Shown piece after piece: positions 34,001 through 44,163 of a DNA stretch of 64,000 nucleotides. This stretch comes from Epiperipatus broadwayi (Eukaryota; Onychophora; Udeonychophora; Euonychophora; Peripatidae). How positions within the stretch are numbered: the first letter of the stretch is position 1; each line of letters begins with the position of its first letter. Position numbers and translations under genes: made by a program. Location of the stretch: assembly GCA_028023455.1 (NCBI GenBank), contig JAQFVV010012416.1, forward strand, positions 605,001-669,000. Reading direction: 5' to 3'. The notes under the pieces were generated by a model that made no database searches, was not told where the DNA came from, and saw only the letters and a list, made by a program, of their open reading frames with translations.

Positions 34001-34339
34001 GACCATATCCTTCGCCTTTGTCCGGTCTGGCAGGGACTAAGACAAAACTTCCAGAAACACATTGATAATAATGGTCCAGATCTAACATCTCTTGAAGGGG
34101 TTTTAAATAGAGGCATTTTCGCTGAAATCAGGCTCGCCACCTACATAAACTTTGCCATCTGGTTGACCAGATGCAAGGTGATTTTTCAAAAATTACCGCT
34201 TAACGAAATCAATAACTGCTTTCTCAGCATAATTAAAAATATCCAAGAAACAGACAAGAGAGAGGCCGATCCATACCTGGCCATATTAACATGGGAATTC
34301 ACAACTGGTCTAAACAGCACCTCTCCAACCAACCCCTAA
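31079..34339 (+). CDS. LINE ORF2: EEP endonuclease + reverse transcriptase
   Basis: Uninterrupted 1086-codon ORF of a non-LTR retrotransposon. Residues about 1-220 form an apurinic-like (EEP) endonuclease: LNVRGL (8-13), SETK with Glu38, WLGDFN (139-144), SLID (183-186) and FSDH (207-210) supply the expected acidic, Asn and His catalytic positions. Residues about 480-790 are the RT: RPIS (494-497), motif A LDFAGAFDSV with Asp562, motif B PQGSPLSALLF (620-630), motif C YMDD (662-665). The C-terminus has C964-x2-C967-x8-H976-x4-C981. The protein would nick target DNA and copy its own RNA there. Domain order and the LGL.. and post-RT blocks suggest the L1/Tx1 group, though motif C is YMDD rather than FADD. 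The ATG is the first in frame, nine codons after a stop. All motifs intact: a candidate active element. Confidence 0.93.
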   Translation: MSFTITSLNVRGLNSKDRAFAISHWFKLQKPDILCLSETKLHLHTDPTIIKTIESFGYFIYSFSISATAGVALIINRNSIIDFFKILHIDTNCIIATIQIQGFLFTLINVYLVKDEQIVHKVIHNINIAIRSNPSPVIWLGDFNHTFDNFEKKYLKMVARNIHSGKALFHEGAFSFYTRSTHSLIDLIFYSPEMISFIDTQLWPIAFSDHLAVQATIKLQPQLHTSTNLPRMMRLLNRHNVPPPQLISDIYITFQEQKIWNLPALHGWNTFITTTQKFINQYNRYQKGPLRLLSELDRTTSELKSIQVTEHNIPQILLLKHTYKQTRMTLVEYIRIKRACNYLEQQDCWTPAYIRWALGSGKRNHTPSSLCLDGFTYSGISMLNKIRDYYSTKLQPIGTVARRHKFVKDSNNSHSITEADIISKIKSLPEHTHPGMHGIPRFLLLHLEKFTIHVTRGIIDLLATDSLHLPGIYPISVVPFIKKKDLPVDLNNIRPISMVPLLIKIIERIIKDKIQEKIISKLSRHQYAKRGSSTGDAVSRFRLLVDHIRRTKQSRPVAVQLDFAGAFDSVRIDVLLGELEALHVPLAYIQIIENLLANREIFFSLNGRIAPGFKPCISIPQGSPLSALLFMIYINPLLLSIEDALPGISIPLLNENISHISYMDDVVVFLKSHEEINILESLLQHYAQTHGLTVNRNKSAIWNIKTANRITGSLQAMPQPFLGFNMSLSPTAMRMETQRRLLNKIDIIITCLSRIYISTFGKVSLLNSLILPKIIYYLAGFKPTEAFIKKVESHCLRLCRGGRKSFISLRTLQKPRDMNGLGLHSIKVFAIQRTYNMIHKLYSDCRTFQCPLPKEQVLPTDRPPPQRFTPIWLQMQISYIFTHIVPSATMFNSKITYWEAFNLSNSNTQKAHTYLPININKLCKLARRLKLAPKHTDFLLKINLGSLSTAIFLNRRGFRIDPICCLCLSSPEDMDHILRLCPVWQGLRQNFQKHIDNNGPDLTSLEGVLNRGIFAEIRLATYINFAIWLTRCKVIFQKLPLNEINNCFLSIIKNIQETDKREADPYLAILTWEFTTGLNSTSPTNP

Positions 34340-34640
34340 ATAATTTATATGAAAATATTTATTATGACTTAATATCTTATTATGATTTAATAAAACCCTC
34401 CAACCATAACTTGCCAAAACAGGGTTTACTAACAAAGGTATTTCGTTATAGACTAGATGATTAATATTCACCTTGCATCCACAGGTTATATTCTACTGAC
34501 TTTTGAATCATTTCTTCTCTGTATATACCACCCTGTAACCTCGACTAGATATTTCTTGTTATTTTTTTATTTTTTTTTTTTTTTTTTTGTAATCACTTAT
34601 AGGTCAAATAAAATTATCTTGAAAGAGAGAGAAAAATAAT
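34340..34640 (+). mobile_element. LINE 3' UTR and tail
   Basis: Follows the ORF2 stop. Ends at GTCAAATAAAATTATCTTGA then a short GA-repeat (AAGAGAGAGAAAAATAA). The AATAAAATxxCTTGA ending recurs at the second copy (about 55000-55017), so it is the family 3' end and doubles as a polyadenylation signal. The T-run at 34560-34590 is internal. No target duplication was found. Confidence 0.7.
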
Positions 34641-35155
34641 TTATTTTCTTTTTTAGAAGACTGTAAATGTTTTTAATTCAGTGTTTATTTACAGATTTGT
34701 TTTTAAAATAGAGTTTCAATCACAGCAGGTCTAATACTTGTTTAGGATTTTATCAAGTTTATAAATAAATTTTCTTTTTATATGTTTATTTCGTTTTACA
34801 CAATATTAAAACAATGGCTAACCTATACTGCAAATAACAATAACATCATGTGACTTACTTACCTTACTTGTCATGCTACTTTGGAGCCTTTTATTATAAG
34901 CCTGAGTGATCAATAGATGCCATTACCATATGGTATGGAATGATAATATTCATTTTCTTGTTTTTGCCTTCATTGATGTGAAAATTTAAAGCTAAGGAAA
35001 AGATGATTACTAGATGCCAAAGAGCAGTAGCATTGAATTTTAAATCCTCATTAGCAAAGGCAAAATAATATAGGATTATCGCATGTGCAACAGTTTAATG
35101 CTGTTTAAATATTATTGATTATCAATATTATATTATTATATCATCTAAGTCTCAT
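34641..35155. other. No recognised feature
   Basis: AT-rich, nothing identified. Confidence 0.35.
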
Positions 35156-35420
35156 TAGTAATTCAGGATTATAGCAAATTGTTTAAGCAGTTATATGAAA
35201 ATCATATTGCCTAATATTAAAACAATAGAGAACAAAGAGGAAATGGTATGTCTAAAGCTTCCAGAAAATATATTCGTATGCTTATCATTGAATATAAACC
35301 CTTGCATATTGATTGGCATGAATTTGGTTTGTAGATATCCAACTAAAAATAATAGAATAAAAACCAATGTTTCAACAACTCAATCAAGCTAAAAAAAAGG
35401 AAAGATTTTAGGATTATGGA
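35156..35420. repeat. Flanking duplication D, left copy
   Basis: TATTGCCTAATATTAAAA, ATAGAGAACAAA, TTCCAGAAAATATATT, ATTGATTGGCATGAATTTG and CAACTCAATCAAGCTAA recur with about 80-85% apparent identity at 36478-36720. Together the two copies bracket the family C tandem pair. Confidence 0.75.
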
Positions 35421-35469
35421 TATTATGTTATTATACCATCCAGTTCCCATTTATAACTCAATATTATAA

Positions 35470-36415
35470 TATATAAGGTATATGAGCACAGATTTTCACA
35501 TGACCCGCCTCTCTCCACACTATCTCATAACACTGATACACTTGAACACATATATGTTGAAAAGATAAACAATCACCAATATATGTATTTCATGCTAAAC
35601 CAGCAATCATCAGTTGATCCAGATTATCATCTCTACATATATATGCTATAAGTGCTCAGATATATATTAAGATAGTCAACCCTCATACTTTAATGGACAG
35701 GCTTTAATCTATTCCACACTCCAACTCTTCAACATCCATCCAATTGAAAATCTGATGATGGAATGCTCAAAGGCCACCCTGAGGCCAAGATTTTTGTCAC
35801 ACTCATGTTGACACAAGGCCAATCTGACCCCTCATGTAGAGGACATATTCCATTTATTATATATACAAGGGATGGGAAGACATCTCTACTATGTAATAAC
35901 TGAAACACACAGGCTTATTATATACCTGTGTTTATATATGTAATATATAGGGTATATGAGCACAGACTTTCACATGACCTACCACTCTTCACACTATCTC
36001 ATAACACTGATACACTTGAACACATATATGTTGAAATGATAAACAATCACCAATATACGTATTTCATGCTAAACCATCAATTATCAGTTGGTCCAGATTA
36101 CCATCTCTACACATATATGCTATAAGTGCTCAGATATATATTAAGATAGCCAATCCTCATACTTTAATGGACAGGCGTTAATCTATTCCACACTCCAACT
36201 CTTCAACCGTCCATCCAATTGAAAATCTGATGATGGAATGCTCAAAGGTCACCCTGAGGCTGAGATTCTTGTCACACCCATGTTGACCCAAGGTCAATCT
36301 GACCCCTCATGTACAGGACATAATCCATTTAATACATACAAGGGATGGAAAAACATCTCTACTATGTAATTAACTAAAACACATAGGCTTATTATGAGGA
36401 TTGACTATCTTAATA
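35470..36415 (+). repeat. Repeat family C, tandem pair (about 473 bp each)
   Basis: Units start near 35470 and 35943. TATGAGCACAGA, CACTATCTCATAACACTGAT, ATGCTATAAGTGCTCAGATA, TGATGGAATGCTCAAAGG and CATGTTGACMCAAGG occur in both with an offset of 473. A reverse-complement fragment (GGATTGACTATCTTAATATA, GTAGAGATGGTAATTTGGAC) follows at 36394-36470. A single minus-strand copy is at 11888-12180. A 65-codon open frame inside (35928-36125) is not conserved and not a gene. Confidence 0.85.
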
Positions 36416-36477
36416 TATATGTGAGCCCTTATAGCGTGTATGTGTAGAGATGGTAATTTGGACCAACTCAATATTAT

Positions 36478-36720
36478 AGTAAAACATTTAATTGTATTGT
36501 GAAGAAGACCATATTGCCTAATATTAAAAGAATAGAGAACAAATAAAATGGTGTGACTTTAACTTTCAGGAAATATATTTCTAGGATTATTATTGGATAT
36601 AAACTTTTGGATATCGATTGATATAAATTTGATTAATGGATATCATACTAAAATAAAAACCCAAATCCCAACAACCCAATCAAGCTAATAAAAAATGAAA
36701 AGTTTTATGACTATGTTCAA
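36478..36720. repeat. Flanking duplication D, right copy
   Basis: Direct-orientation counterpart of 35156-35420, offset about 1.3 kb, diverged by substitutions and small indels. Confidence 0.72.
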
Positions 36721-37299
36721 GAGAAAAATTAATAAACTTTCAGTTAAGCTACATTTCTATTGGTGATTAAATGCCAGATTTAAAAATGGAGAAAACATAA
36801 ATGCCCTCAGATAAATATAAAATGAAAGCAAATCTTGAGAGAAACAAAATAAGCAATCTGGCGTATCCAATTCTAAATTTAGCAAGGAAAAATGCCTGTT
36901 GTTTTAAGAATAAAAACAAAAAAGAAATTGAAATTTTTAGACTCAATTAATAATAAACCAGATTAATTATAAATGAAAGTTAACAAATAATAAAGATGGA
37001 TATTAGAAAATGTTTGAGAAAAATGAAATATCAGAAAAGTCAAAATAAATGCAGGTAAATATAGTGGAAATTGCAAATAAATATATATATACCTCATCTT
37101 TTAAGGACAATAAAAAATTTCAAAGAACATCAAGAAAAAAGTGAAATGAAAAAAATTCCCTTTCTCATATGAATTTTTAAAATATGAATGAACAAATTAC
37201 AAGCGAAATGACAAAGATTAAACATGAATAAAATAATTATGCAAAAAAACAGGGATGAAACAATTATACAAAATGGCTACACCAGAAATTAACTAGATC
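36721..37299. other. A-rich DNA, no clear feature
   Basis: Strongly A-rich on the plus strand. It could be the degraded 5' portion of the RTE-like relic that follows, but no motif is legible. Confidence 0.35.
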
Positions 37300-38445
37300 A
37301 CTTTTAATAATGTTAGCAATGTAGATGACTTCTAAACAAACAAAGGTGAGATTATATTAGCTTTAAGAAAATTGGAAAAAGATAAAGCTTTCAGAAATGG
37401 ATTGCATTGCATTAAAACTTATACAAAAAAACCTTGAGTCATTAAAACAATGCTGATTATGTAAATTAATCTAGTACTCTACTTAATGTCTTACAGTTTG
37501 GGGGAAAAAGTCATCTTGCTTTTTTATTGGATAAAAATATTTTTGATCACATAAAAAAATAATATATGATTTTTTTTAATGACATACAAGTAAGGTTAGC
37601 AAAAACATTTATATAAGTGAATTATCAATTAAAGAAAACTTATAATCTAGAATACTATTTATACAAATGATCATGTGATGTTTAGAACACTACTTAATGT
37701 CTTATAGTTTGGGAGGAAAAAGTCATCTTGCTTTTCTATTGGATAAAAATATTTTTGATCACATAAAAAACTGATATATGATTTTTTTTATTGACATACA
37801 AGTAAGGGTAGCAAAAGTCATTTATATAAGTGAATTATCAATTAAAGAAAACTTTTGTCCCTACAAGTTTTAGAAATTATCTAAGATATAAAAGCATTAT
37901 TGCTGGTGTTCTGCTTTCTAATGAAAATGTCAAGGAATTCTAAAAGCAAAAAAGTTGCCAGGTACTATGTTGTTTATAGAAATTTTGAGATATGCTTAGG
38001 AAAGTAGAAATACCAAAAAATCATATTGTTCTTATAAGAAAGATTTACATGGAACTTAAAACTACATAATATGGACTAAGACAAATATGGATTCAGAATT
38101 GTGCAGAAACATAATCAATCTTAGATTTACTGACACCACATTTATAAACAAAAATGAGAAGCTAAAGAAAGCTCATTAAAAAAATTAAAAGACAATTAGA
38201 AAACATGAGTTAATGACTATATATAAAAAAGTGTTATATTGACAAGGAAGTAGATGACTTTAAAATTCACAGTTAAGACAGGAAAGTTATTGCAGATTTG
38301 ACTTTCTTGCATCTTTTAATTGCCAAGTGCTCAACAATAATTTTTTTCTCATACTAATAGAAATCAAAGTCGTAGTGAAAAATCTAAAATATATCTTTAG
38401 GTAGTAGTATATGTTTTTGAAAAGAAAAAACAAAATTTTTCAATG
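37300..38445 (+). pseudogene. RTE-like LINE relic
   Basis: Reads TNKGEIILALRKLEKDKAF (37345-37400; family form: E-I-x-x-A-L-x-x-L-K-x-x-K-A-x-G), then, after a duplicated insert, DMLRKVEIPKNHIVLIRKIY (37987-38048; family: L-x-x-x-G-I-P-x-x-I-V-x-L-I-x-x-I-Y), then a decayed F-A-D-D region (ADLTFLHLLIAKCS near 38290). The catalytic aspartates are not recoverable. Full of stops. Confidence 0.7.
37477..37850. repeat. Tandem duplication, 211-bp period
   Basis: ACTTAATGTCTTAYAGTTTG, GGAAAAAGTCATCTTGCTTT, GGATAAAAATATTTTTGATC and CATTTATATAAGTGAATTAT occur in both units with an offset of 211. The first unit ends with ACAAATGATCATGTGATGTT before the second begins. Inside the RTE relic. Confidence 0.88.
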
Positions 38446-38454
38446 TTATAGTAT

Positions 38455-39065
38455 TTTTTTGTGATATTGAAGAACCTTAAACCTCAAAAGTTTTGAGAAT
38501 CTTAGCAGTCAGGTTTTGGAGGTTTTGTGAATTTTTGGTGTCTTGGAGTTTTTTAAAGTCTTAAGATTATGGTAAGATCTGGAAATTCTTTAAAATTTTA
38601 GGGAATATTTATAGTTTTGAGATTTTGAAGTATTGAAATTTTTGGTGTTTTTGATGAGTTTTGCAAATTTTTGAAGTCTTATGGTTTGAAGCTTTGGGGA
38701 GAATTCTGTGTTTTAGAGTCTTGAAATCTTGAAGTTTTAAAGGGATTTAGGCTCTTTGGGATTTTGGGGTTTTTATGAGTATTTGGGAAGTTTTGGACCA
38801 TGGAATTTTTGAATCTTAAGGATATTTGAAATTAGAGAGTCTGGGGTTTTAGAGTCTTGGAATCTTAATATTTTGGGGATATTTGGGCTCTTTGAGAAAT
38901 TGGAAATTTTGTGAGTCTTTGGGAAATCTTGGAATTTTGGGTCATGGAGTTTTTGTAATTTTAAGGATATTTAGAAATCAGGGATTTTGGAGGTTTTTGG
39001 GATCCTGAGAGTTCTTGTGGAGTTTTAAGATTTGAGAAGTTTAAGAGTTTTTGGAGCAAGGAGAA
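38455..39065. repeat. G/T-rich degenerate minisatellite
   Basis: About 600 bp in which the plus strand is almost devoid of C and built from variations of TTTTGGAGTTTT, GAATCTTGG, GGATATTTGG and TTTTTGGGG. Unit length is irregular. Strand asymmetry is striking against the flanks. No open frame or known family. Confidence 0.75.
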
Positions 39066-39424
39066 CTAAAAAAAAAACCATATATAACAATAAAAAAATC
39101 AATGAATGGATTTTTAACAAGATTACACTCAAACATTTTTAAATCATTAAATAACTATGATAAAATTGTCTTATTTTGACCATATTATGAGACTATCAAA
39201 TTCATTAAAACAATTTTCTATGCAACTTAAAATTTTTGTGGATAAAAATGAGACTAGCAATTAGTCAAATGAACTCTATAATCACAAAATCAAATAATCT
39301 ATCAAAAATTTAAAAACAAAATAAGTTATTTGGGGGATATGCTATTTATTTCATAATCTGAAGTTGAACTACTAAACATCACATGATAAGCATTTTCTAC
39401 ACTTACTCAAGCTGTTAAAATAAA

Positions 39425-39500
39425 GCAGTGTGCTATGGCTTCTCCTTTATCAACCAGGAATCTCTCAGCCACTAAGCCCAGAGAAACCTATTAGCCACAA
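39425..39500 (-). mobile_element. LINE 3'-end fragment (copy 3)
   Basis: GCTATGGCTTCTCCTTTATC, AGGAATCTCTCAGCCACTAA, GCCCAGAGAAACCTATTAGC: the extreme 3' region shared with 128-420 and 29728-30115, only about 75 bp long. Confidence 0.75.
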
Positions 39501-39502
39501 AT

Positions 39503-39784
39503 GACTAACTTTCCATACAGTAATGTCATCTAGTGCAAGCCATAGTAATTAATGGATGCGAGCAGATTTACACATAAAATCCCTATCTAATGTCCACTCA
39601 GCCAATATCTCCAGACTAGTTTGGATGACTAGGCACTAGATAAGGTTTTATGCACAAACCTTCTTGCATCCATTGATTACTATTGCTGAGTAAACACTAG
39701 ATAAAAATATTATGCACAAATCTTTCTTTATCCATTGATTACTATGTTTTGCACTGAGTGGCACTACTGTATGGAGAGTTTGTC
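39503..39784. mobile_element. TIR element family A (A5)
   Basis: Left end AACTTTCCATACAGTAATGT, right end GTGGCACTACTGTATGGAGA. The right half contains an extra partial duplication: CACAAACCTTCTTGCATCCA and ATTGATTACTATTGCTGAGT are repeated as CACAAATCTTTCTTTATCCA and ATTGATTACTATGTTTTGCA. Confidence 0.8.
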
Positions 39785-40401
39785 AATATTTTAATATGAA
39801 GTTGATGTCAACTTCATGACACATAATAATGTTGATGATGTTGTTGATTTACTCATTATTTGGCTTAAAGTGTTGAGCATTGGTTAAGTAAAAGTTTATT
39901 CAGTATGTAAATTTTGTTAACTAGCTGAGTTCACTAGTGTTTAAATGTACCATGCTAATTTATAAATAGGATAAGGAAAAATAAAATAACGTGAATATTA
40001 TCATTTTTAATAAAAGTAGTATTAACGTTAATTTAAAATTTTGTATTAATTATCATTAAACTTTGTTTTCATATTTAATTCCCCAAATATCGTTTCCATA
40101 AAGGTTTGGACAAGTAATATTCTTATCTTATGTTTCCTTCCAAGCTTAATGGTTGTCATTTGTTTTTCAGTTTATGTGAGCCCAATATTTCAATAACTAC
40201 CTGTATTTTAAAAGTAATCTGTCACTTAAGACTTTAATTAAGGAGCATGCATTCTAACAGAGACTATTCTTTGGAAATGCTTTATTTTATGCTTAATACT
40301 TTTATCTTTCTAATCTACATTTCTTTAAAGATTTTCTCATTTCTATTCTTCACTTGATTTTATTCAACTAGCAATTATTTTTGTTCTGAAGAACCTTCTA
40401 A
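39785..40401. other. No recognised feature
   Basis: AT-rich, nothing identified. Confidence 0.35.
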
Positions 40402-41020
40402 TATAAACAGAGACAAAACTCTCCATATAGTAATGCCACCCAGTGCAAGCCTGAGTAATCAATGGGTGCAAAAAGGTTTGTGCATAAAAAACTTATCTAG
40501 TATATACTCATTCAATATCCTCAGAGTAGTTTCTAGCTTGTGGCTTTCATCAGTGAGATGCCTTGGATCTGAAAGCACTGCACCCATATCTTAGGAACTA
40601 TTGCAACCCCCAGCAGCCATCTCGTATTTTTTTTAGTTAAATTGTAAAGCTATGAGTTCAAAATGAAAACACAATAATGTTTTCATCTGAGCTAATTTGC
40701 TTATATAGTCATATAGATCTCAACCCAGTTCAATATCTATACATTTTGATATCTTTGATTTTTTAATAACCATCACCACCATCATTCCATTGGGCAGGAT
40801 TGGTTAAATATTATATGATCACCATTTCATATACTTACACAAGTGTTAGATGCTAAGATCCAAGGCTTCTCATTGATGAAAGCCACAAACTAGAAACTAG
40901 TCTGGGAATATTGGATAAAGAGGCACTAGACAGGGATTTTATGCACAAACCTTCTTGCATCCATTGATTACTTTGGTTTGCACTGGATGGCCAACTATGT
41001 GAGATTTGCCTATGTTTTAA
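40402..41020. mobile_element. TIR element family A, full-length-like (A6)
   Basis: Left end AGACAAAACTCTCCATATAG with CCACCCAGTGCAAGCCTGAG, right end TTGCACTGGATGGCCAACTA and GAGATTTGCCTATGTTTTAA. About 620 bp. The interior blocks are present twice in opposite orientation (GGCTTTCATCAGTGAGATGC at 40543 and CTCATTGATGAAAGCCACAA at 40870), so most of the element is itself an inverted repeat. Confidence 0.82.
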
Positions 41021-41539
41021 CAGATTGTGTAAGCATATGAAATGGTGATTATATGATGTTTAGTGGTTTAACTTAATATTATGTGATAATTAAAATTAAG
41101 ATAATTATTTACATTGATTTGATCTCTTTTAAGCTTTGACTATTTTAGACCATTAAAAAAAATATTATAAACACCAGTAAATAAATAATTGAATACTAAA
41201 ACCTAAATTAAAATATTCAATTAGTATTTGTTTTAATGCCAATTTTATTTTGTGATATTTGACTTTTTTTTAAAGGGCATCCAGATTTTATCATAATTCA
41301 AGAGAAATCAATTGTATACAAATTCACTTATGAATAACCTATTTTAAATATTCCACAACCTTGTGCCATCTTATTTTTTTATTTAAAATTTAATACAATG
41401 TATTCATTTCAATAAACTTTGTGTCACACAAGTTTTTTTTACAAATCAATTTTTAATACGTATCAATATATAATTGCTTTATTCCCAATATTTCAACCAT
41501 ATTTTGTCATCATATTCAAGCATTAAGCCATTACTGGAG
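41021..41539. other. No recognised feature
   Basis: AT-rich, nothing identified. Confidence 0.35.
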
Positions 41540-42720
41540 TTGGAAAATAATATCAGAAATATAGAACTAAAGATACATGGTAAAAAAATTAAAGCAATGT
41601 TCAATGGTTTTTCATGAAAGAAGAAAATAAAGATTTCCAAAACTAAGTTAAATAGTCAATTAATATAGCACTGTCTACATATGTAATGTAGAGAAGATAA
41701 CAAACCTCCAGATCATACGCTTTTTACTAATTTATGTGCACTCACCTGTGATCATCAGTTTAAAAAACATAAGTAAACCACATATGCTTAGAACTTATCA
41801 ATATACAACCAGTGCTATATAAATAGATATTTATTACAGTAAAAATTTAAAATTCATTATTTATTTTTAATTGCAGATAGTTGCAAATGAGATTCTATTC
41901 CACTACTGCTACAGAAGGAATCAGTTTGTTCCATTCATTTATTAAGTTATAATTCAGGTAATTCAGGTAAACAATAGGTTTAAAACCTGTTCTCTGCACT
42001 GTGAGCAAAGGTTGGATCATATATCAATAATCTCTAAGCATGAGGAGTCTATTTATGTTTTTAAATGGTTACTCACAGGCGAGTGAGCAAAATTAGTCAG
42101 AAGCACATGACCAGAGGTTTATTACCTTCTTTATATTAAAACTAAATTAGAAAAAGTTATCACATTATTAATACATATTGAAACATAAGAGATGAAATAA
42201 ATCATAGAATTAAACTTGGTTGAAGTGCTTTTGATAGATATAATCTAATAGGAAAAAGAAATATGCCCAAATGTTTGAGTTAGATAGGAATGGTTTTTTT
42301 TCCCATTTTATGCATATGGATCTGAGATTTGGATACTTAACAGAAAAGTTATGCAGAGATCTCAGATCATGTAACAAAATAAGGGGAAATGGAAAAATGT
42401 AATTTAGACGTAAAAAGAAAAAATCAAAAATGAAATACACAAATAAAAAAACAAATTTGAAATCATTGAAGAAGTTAATACAATAACATGTAGCTGGATA
42501 GAACATGTTACTATAAAATATAAAAATAGTTGGATATACAAAATCTTAAACTGAATCATAAGAAATTGAAGAAGGCATAGAAAATGACCACAAGGGAGTG
42601 AATGAATAAAATAAGTAAAATTTTCCACAGTGATATGGAAAAGGAGAGCTATAAAATTTGGAAAGAAAATGATGCTATGTTTTGTGGAATGAATCATCTA
42701 ATAAAGGTAAATCTGTACAT
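41540..42720 (+). pseudogene. RTE-like LINE relic, RT C-terminus to 3' end
   Basis: KIKAMFNGFS near 41590-41620 is the post-F-A-D-D segment, also legible at 14.2 and 56.1 kb. After a 440-bp insert come RDEINHRIKLG (42190-42220), then YAYGSEIWIL (42309-42340), then SWIEHVT and, on to 42720, a decayed version of the WAGH ... W-x-P-R ... RPxxRW C-terminus preserved at 48540. Frame broken many times. Confidence 0.75.
41691..42130. mobile_element. TIR element inserted in RTE relic
   Basis: Left end GAAGATAACAAACCTCCAGA pairs with right end CCAGAGGTTTATTACCTTC, and subterminal GTGCACTCACCTGTGA pairs with TTACTCACAGGCGAGTGAGC. About 440 bp, no open frame. It interrupts the LINE relic at a point where the flanking LINE text resumes. 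Confidence 0.75.
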
Positions 42721-43229
42721 TTTCACAAATTTGCTTCATAGAAAATATTTCACTTTTCTTTCTGATTGATTATAAGTGGATCCTTTAGAATTCATTTCGA
42801 TAAACATTTGTATTATTACAATAATGAAGTGTTCAATTCCTATTTTTTATTTTATCTCCATCATTTATCTTTCAACTATCTTCCAAATACTTTTGGGATG
42901 AAGAGTTAAAAGAGAGTGAATCAATAGAAATAAAGAGGTATTTAACTCTGTACAAAGTGTAAACTAAAAATAGTATAAATATTTGCCAAAAGCATATCAC
43001 AACTTCAATGGATAGTCTAAGTAAGTCTGTCAACTAATGAGAATCAATTTAAAAATTTAATTGGATTACAGAATTGAATTCAATAATATGAAACCAACAT
43101 CTTGATAAAGTGCAACTGATTCATGGATTATTTCATAAAATTTTAAAGATGAAGATAAAATAGCCATGAAATAGCTCACTATAAAGCAAAGATCTCTTCA
43201 ATAATCTAAAGAGAAACAGTGATGAAAGT
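42721..43229. other. No recognised feature
   Basis: AT-rich, nothing identified. Confidence 0.35.
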
Positions 43230-43400
43230 GGTTTTCACCAGATTTACAGATTGCTTGAGGGTGAGAGTTTGAGTATGTTCTTATTCTGGTGTATCTTTTA
43301 CTAAGATTAGTTAAAGATCCATTTACTGACTAATATTGGAGGGTTAGCTATGTTAGATAGAGACATAAAGAAAAGGCAGTATTAATTATGATGTAATAGT
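43230..43400 (+). mobile_element. SINE family 3
   Basis: GAGGGTGAGAGTTTGAGTAT, TCTGGTGTATCTTTTACTAA, GATTAGTTAAAGATCCATTT and ACTGACTAATATTGGAGGGT match the 17.4-kb copy in order. This copy keeps the core well. Confidence 0.6.
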
Positions 43401-43443
43401 GTGATATCTTTTTAATTATGATGTAATAGTGTGATATCTTTTA
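43384..43443. repeat. Tandem duplication, 2 x 30 bp
   Basis: AATTATGATGTAATAGTGTG then ATATCTTTT occurs twice with a 30-bp offset, identical over the unit. Confidence 0.9.
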
Positions 43444-44072
43444 GAAGTGAAAAGAATAAATATTAATTTAGATTATTTCTTAAAATTTTGTAGATTTTTG
43501 ATGTTGTAAAAATATATTATAGGCTTTACATTCGGTATTATGTCGCAATAGAAATCATTGGTCAACATTGTTTTGGGATAACATGCCACACAATAAATAA
43601 ACAATTTTTAATGGATAAAGCTTCGTGTAATAACAAATAAAGTTAATTTCTAAAGAGCACAATTTCTGGTAATAGAGCGCCCCCTAATGTTGGGGGTGTG
43701 GTAGAACATATTTAAGAAGAACAGAAAAATCCTAAATCTGATTAAAATCTAAAAAATTTTTGAAGTTTACCTGACTCACTTTCAAACTCGGATTGTAAAA
43801 CATAGCAGATGTATGTTTAAATAACACCAATAAATGAAATTTTGAAAAAAAATGGAAATTTAAAAAAAAATTGTAGTAGAAACAATTTTTTCCTATGCAA
43901 GTTTGTAACTATAGCAGAATTTTTAATTTAAACTTGAACATCTACAAAATATCTCATGCATTGTGAATTTATCAAGAAGTATGGTTTTATTAACCCACTT
44001 GTATGTTATCACCTAACTTGCTAGCGTTCTCAATGTTAAAGTTTTTCTTTAAGAAATAAACCTTTTTGTCAG
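43444..44072. other. No recognised feature
   Basis: AT-rich, with one short GC-richer spot (AGAGCGCCCCCTAATGTTGG at 43676). Nothing identified. Confidence 0.35.
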
Positions 44073-44163
44073 GCGTTGGTGGCCGAGTGGTTAGCTAGCT
44101 GCCTTACAAGCAGTTGTCCCGGGTTCGCTTCCTGGCTGACGCTGTGACATATGAAAAAAAAAA
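44073..44163 (+). mobile_element. SINE family 1 (TAC subfamily) with near-complete tRNA fold
   Basis: 44073-44142 can be drawn as an almost complete tRNA. Acceptor GCGTTGG pairs with CTGACGC, the anticodon arm is GCTGC-CTTACAA-GCAGT (anticodon TAC) and the T arm is CCGGG-TTCGCTT-CCTGG. The D stem is weak. A box TGGCCGAGTGG and B box GGTTCGCTTCC are intact. It is followed by TGTGACATATG and ten A. An imprecise flanking repeat (ACCTTTTTGT and ACCTTTTTTGT) may be the target duplication. The SINE tail argues against a tRNA gene. Confidence 0.88.

Noticed and set aside
31258-34140. Antisense and alternate-frame open frames of 60-107 codons within the LINE
   Set aside because: They are shadows of the intact 1086-codon ORF2.
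44073-44142. True tRNA-Val(UAC) gene
   Set aside because: The same sequence recurs with A-tails and target duplications elsewhere in the window, so it is a SINE head; the D stem is also weak.
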